From Deltaproteobacteria bacterium (lineage in GTDB: Bacteria; Myxococcota_A; Polyangia; Polyangiales; Sandaracinaceae), in the NCBI GenBank assembly GCA_017303575.1, contig JAFLCL010000028.1, forward strand, positions 1-54,253: DNA of 54,253 nt, written 5' to 3'. Every line of letters begins with the position of its first letter. Positions within the stretch are counted from its first letter, which is position 1. The notes beneath the pieces were generated by a model that saw only the letters and a program-made list of their open reading frames with translations, was not told where the DNA came from and made no database searches. Shown here one piece after another: positions 51,648 through 54,253 of the stretch. A program made the translations under genes and the position numbers.

Positions 51648-52400
51648 TCACGACTCGCGGATGAGGCGCACGAACGCGCGGATGCCGGCGAGCACCTCGG
51701 CGCTCTGCTGCGTCTTCTCGACCGTGCGCTCGAGCTCGCGCAGCACGCGGTCGAGCTTCTCGTCGGTGACGTTGCTGCTCTTGCGCCACGCGCTCGCGTC
51801 CTCCCTCGCGCGCTCTTCGATCACGCTCAGCTGCGCACGCAGCGCCTCGCGGCTCGTCTCGCGCTCGGCGTCCATCTCGCGCATGCGCTCCTCGAGACCT
51901 CGAAGGGAGTCGGCGAGCGCCACGGCGTCCTTCTGCGGGACCTCGGCGTCGCGCGCGGCCATGCCGAGTCGGACGCGCGTGTGGACGTAGAACGAGTGCA
52001 CCGGCCGCACGGCCATGGAGCCGACGAACGCGATGGCGAGCACGAGGCCGAGCTCGTCGCCCACGAGGCCGCGCGCCGCGAAAGCGAGGGCGGCGCCGAC
52101 CACGTGGAGCGCGATCGCGAGCACGAGGGCACGGGTGGCGCTGGCCTTCGCGAACGCGACCTCGACGGCGTCGACCTCCAGCTTGCGTCGCTGCGAGCGC
52201 GCCTGACGCGCGAGCACGTTGCGCGCCTCGAACACGAGATCCCACGGCAGGCGCACCACGCCGACCAGCGCGACCACGAGCGCGAGCACCGCACCGGCGC
52301 GCGCGAGCGACGGCCCATCGACCCAGCCGAGCTGGTGCGCGATCAGCGCGAGCACGACGAGACCGACCGTTCCGACACCCCCGAGACTACGCACCAGCAT
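51648..52400 (-). CDS. Four-TM protein with C-terminal coiled coil
   Basis: The protein has 250 residues. Membrane helices lie near 8-24, 34-52, 90-107 and 115-131. The last ~100 residues form a charged coiled coil (LEERMREMDAERETSREALRAQLSVIEERA, LDRVLRELERTVEKTQQSAEVLAG). The ATG at 52400 has a good Shine-Dalgarno (GGAGGT), with TATCGA further upstream. It may be a membrane scaffold. Family not recognised. Confidence 0.77.
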   Translation of the reverse strand: MLVRSLGGVGTVGLVVLALIAHQLGWVDGPSLARAGAVLALVVALVGVVRLPWDLVFEARNVLARQARSQRRKLEVDAVEVAFAKASATRALVLAIALHVVGAALAFAARGLVGDELGLVLAIAFVGSMAVRPVHSFYVHTRVRLGMAARDAEVPQKDAVALADSLRGLEERMREMDAERETSREALRAQLSVIEERAREDASAWRKSSNVTDEKLDRVLRELERTVEKTQQSAEVLAGIRAFVRLIRES

Positions 52401-52475
52401 CGAGACCTCCGCGCTCGATACTTCACGTGGGATGCCACGAATTACCTCGACATTGGCGCGGTGATGATCGCGTTG

Positions 52476-52513
52476 TGTACGCCGGATGTACGTGAGTGCA
52501 CGCGAGGTGTACG
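52476..52513. promoter_or_regulatory. Three TGTACG boxes spaced 11 and 21 bp
   Basis: TGTACG occurs at 52476, 52487 and 52508. The spacings of 11 and 21 bp put all three on one face of the helix. They lie 76-113 bp upstream of the coiled-coil gene start and could bind a regulator cooperatively. Confidence 0.45.
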
Positions 52514-52540
52514 AGCGCAGCAAGGCAATTGGTCTTGGCG

Positions 52541-52735
52541 TCACCGGTCCAGCCACTTCACGCACTGGATGGCGCGCTTGGTGATGGCGGTCGTGAGCGT
52601 GTCGAGGATGGGTGCGTCGAGGCCCTCACTTGCCACGCGCAAGAGCTCCACGATCGCTCTGGGTGTCGGGCCTCCCTCGTTTCTGGTACTTGCGCGTCGG
52701 GGGTAGACCGCCGATGTCGTCGACCGGCGACATCC
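52541..52735 (-). pseudogene. Possible C-terminal gene remnant
   Basis: One frame encodes AIVELLRVASEGLDAPILDTLTTAITKRAIQCVKWLDR and a TGA at 52541, with amino-acid use of a real protein. It has no start. The frame on the other side reads MSPVDDIGGLPPTRKYQKRGRPDTQ and runs into a different stop, so a frameshift may have split one gene. The family is not recognised. Confidence 0.4.
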
Positions 52736-52768
52736 TGTGGACTGTCGCCGCTCGGCGACTCGAGCGGG

Positions 52769-53638
52769 TCAGTCGTTGATCGTGAAGACCAGGGTGCCGT
52801 TCGGAGGGGCCTGGTTGGACAGCACCACGCCGAGCGCGATCGCGCCGCCGATGAGCACGAGGGCGCCGCCGCCGATCGCGATCCAGAAGCCGGGCTCGCT
52901 GGTGATGTCGCCGCCGGGCGCGGGCACCGCGATGCGAAGCGGAGCGGCGACGTCGCCGCGGCCTGCGACGGGGAGGCCGCCCGCGTCGATGGCCTCGAAG
53001 TAGTACTCGACGAGCGGCGGCGAGACGGCGCTCGCGGGGATCGTCGCGCTGAACGAGCCGTCGGCGTCGCGTGTCATGTCGAGGCGCTGGAAGACGGCGC
53101 TCGTGCCCTGGCGGTACGCGAGCACGAGCGTCGCGACGCGCTGATCGCGATCCTCGAGCGTGGCCGTGAGCGTGACCTCCTGCTCGCGCTCGGCCTGCGG
53201 GGGCGAGCGGTGCGCGATGTTCACCGGCGCGGGCGGCGGCAGGCCGGGGCGACCGTCGGCCTCCCAGCGCGTGCGCACCTGCGTGAAGAACTCGCGGAAG
53301 CGCGGGCTCATGTCGGAGCCGGGCATCGTGTCGGGCGCGAGGCCGAGCAGCGATCGGTACGCGCCCTCGGCCTCCTCGCGGCGATCGAGCGCGAGGTACG
53401 TGAGCGCGAGGTAGCGGTAGATGCGCGCGAGATCCGCGGGCGTGTTGCCGGCGCGGACGAGCGCCGCCGAGAACGTCTGGAGCGCCTCTTGGAAGCGCAG
53501 GTCGTCGTACTCGCTCTGTCCTCGCTGGATGATCGACTGCGTCGTCTCGGCGCGCTGGGCATGCGCGACGGAGGTCGCGACCGGAGCGATCGAGGCGGCG
53601 AGACACAGCCCGAGGCAGAGCGCGATGCGGAGCATCAT
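52769..53638 (-). CDS. Secreted TPR-like protein with C-terminal membrane helix
   Basis: The protein has 289 residues. A signal peptide (about 1-28, ending AHA-QRA) is followed by TPR-like helices (YDDLRFQEALQTFSAALVRAG, IYRYLALTYLALDRREEAEGAYRSLLGLAPD), a beta-rich domain and a C-terminal membrane helix (WIAIGGGALVLIGGAIALGVVLS). The same architecture is at 29839-30585. TACGGT lies seven bases before the first of two ATG codons; the second, at 53635, is an alternative start. Confidence 0.82.
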   Translation of the reverse strand: MMLRIALCLGLCLAASIAPVATSVAHAQRAETTQSIIQRGQSEYDDLRFQEALQTFSAALVRAGNTPADLARIYRYLALTYLALDRREEAEGAYRSLLGLAPDTMPGSDMSPRFREFFTQVRTRWEADGRPGLPPPAPVNIAHRSPPQAEREQEVTLTATLEDRDQRVATLVLAYRQGTSAVFQRLDMTRDADGSFSATIPASAVSPPLVEYYFEAIDAGGLPVAGRGDVAAPLRIAVPAPGGDITSEPGFWIAIGGGALVLIGGAIALGVVLSNQAPPNGTLVFTIND

Positions 53639-53651
53639 GGCGGCGACCGTA
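53639..53651 (-). promoter_or_regulatory. -10-like TACGGT before the TPR/TM gene
   Basis: Minus-strand TACGGT (53646-53651), seven bases before the ATG at 53638. Confidence 0.45.
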
Positions 53652-53688
53652 CCAAAAAAGAGAGGCCGTTTGCGCGTCTCCATGAGGC
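53652..53688 (-). terminator. Possible weak terminator with T-run
   Basis: Downstream of the Cys-rich gene the minus strand has a GAGA/TCTC stem with a long loop, followed by six T residues. It is one of the few T-runs in the window. Confidence 0.3.
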
Positions 53689-54253
53689 TCACATCGATGA
53701 CTGGCAGTAGCCGACGCCCCAGCTGCGCGCCGTGCCGGTGCACGCCTGCATGGAAGGGCACGTCGTGGGCGTGATGGCTGGGTCGCACGCGAAGTGGCAG
53801 CTCGCGACGCCCATCTCCGTGATGCACACCAGGCCTCGGGCGCAGGAGCCCATGCCGCCGCCACACGGCTGACCATCGGTGCGGGTGCCCGCGGTGCGAC
53901 AGCCCGTGTAGCGCTCGCCCGTCTCGGGGTTGGTGGCGAAGGTGCACGCCTCGGTGGGATCGACGCAGTCCTGCGTGTAGATGTCGCAGACCTCGGGCAG
54001 CGGGCGGCAGACCTGGATGCAAGCATCGCCGCCGGTGATCGTGCCGTTGCATGCGAAGCCGCTGCCGCACGCGCCGATCGAGCCCATCGGACAGAGCTGC
54101 TGACAGCGCAGGCCGTCTCCGAAGTCGAGGCATGCGCTGCCGCCGATGCACTGGTTGCCCACGGTGCAGGCCTCGCCGATGCCGCGCACCGTGGCTGCCG
54201 TGGGTGCGCATGCCGCGGGCGCGCCCATCGCGCCGCCGCGACACGCCATGCCC
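53689..54253 (-). CDS. Cys-rich secreted-type protein, cut by window end
   Basis: The frame is open to the window edge. The visible 188 residues contain about 22 cysteines in repeated units (GEACTVGNQCIGGSACLDFGDGLRCQQLC, CGSGFACNGTITGGDACIQVC, GQPCGGGMGSCARGLVC). The pattern is that of disulfide-rich extracellular modules in myxobacterial surface proteins. An ATG at 54249 exists, but no signal peptide follows it, so the true start probably lies beyond the window. Confidence 0.72.
   Translation of the reverse strand, partial: GMACRGGAMGAPAACAPTAATVRGIGEACTVGNQCIGGSACLDFGDGLRCQQLCPMGSIGACGSGFACNGTITGGDACIQVCRPLPEVCDIYTQDCVDPTEACTFATNPETGERYTGCRTAGTRTDGQPCGGGMGSCARGLVCITEMGVASCHFACDPAITPTTCPSMQACTGTARSWGVGYCQSSM

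Larger units (their letters stand above)
52401..52768. other. 368-bp intergenic region with phased TGTACG boxes and a gene remnant
   Basis: No intact gene is present. Three TGTACG boxes and a fragment of a coding frame (both listed separately) occupy most of it. Both flanking genes read on the minus strand: the coiled-coil gene starts at 52400 and the TPR/TM gene ends at 52769, so the region holds the coiled-coil gene's promoter. Confidence 0.6.

Noticed and set aside
52626..54026. Long minus-strand frame joining the intergenic remnant to the TPR/TM gene region
   Set aside because: It is out of frame with the clear signal peptide at 53638 and is Arg/Ser-rich.

Overview
The window looks like chromosomal DNA of a myxobacterium-type organism (Myxococcota, most like Polyangiales/Sandaracinus). 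This is inferred from the sequence, not from a database match. The evidence is the very high G+C with strong third-position GC bias, a MYXO-CTERM-like sorting tail (14115-14711), an AgmX/PglI-type C-terminal domain (38531-39853), two sigma-54 activators (one with an FHA domain), a Hanks-type kinase with a C-terminal membrane anchor, and many lipoproteins. About 50 intact protein genes, one tRNA-like gene and several gene remnants are dense on both strands.

Layout. 1-6856: lipid-type genes (adenylate-forming acyl-CoA ligase, two hotdog thioesterase-like proteins, Sfp-type phosphopantetheinyl transferase) around a pair made of a caspase-like protein and a small secreted protein. 6937-10421: DUF486 membrane protein, beta-helix lipoprotein, ABC exporter. 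10453-13303: an orphan GyrB-like ATPase/transducer protein without TOPRIM, then a tandemly duplicated lipoprotein/membrane-protein unit with one membrane copy decayed. 13528-14711: a small basic protein, a truncated Pth2-like peptide and a tRNA-like gene with anticodon CUA, overlapped antisense by the MYXO-CTERM protein. 14768-21901: lipoprotein, anchored propeller-like protein, YfhO-like membrane protein coupled to an SDR, GFA enzyme, GT39-like glycosyltransferase. 21898-23576: frameshifted remnants of a small two-gene unit and repeated fragments of a GspG-like pseudopilin. 23603-27439: FGE-sulfatase-domain lipoprotein, metzincin lipoprotein and sigma-54 activator. 27440-27610: palindrome cluster. 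27611-33848: FG-GAP lipoprotein, TPR-like protein, Ser/Thr kinase and FHA/sigma-54 activator. 33928-40906: methyltransferase, zinc-ribbon repeat protein, a 14-repeat RCC1 protein coupled to a TPR/AgmX lipoprotein, and a TPR-like secreted protein. 40887-43110: PNPOx-family protein divergent from a MocR regulator, with an inverted repeat between them. 44141-47412: aconitase AcnA and a coupled hypothetical gene. 47577-48190: PIN/ribbon-helix-helix toxin-antitoxin pair. 48272-54253: a large two-TM protein, aldo/keto reductase, a TM/coiled-coil protein, an intergenic remnant with phased TGTACG boxes, a TPR/TM protein and a Cys-rich protein cut by the window edge.

Two expression features recur. Many start codons have no Shine-Dalgarno sequence but lie 6-10 nt after a TANNNT hexamer, which suggests leaderless mRNAs. 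Other genes are joined by GTGA, ATGA or TGATG overlaps, which suggests translational coupling. The most unusual items are the orphan GyrB-like protein with altered catalytic positions beside an ABC exporter, the CUA-anticodon tRNA-like gene, the caspase-like/secreted pair, and the duplicated lipoprotein/membrane-protein unit.
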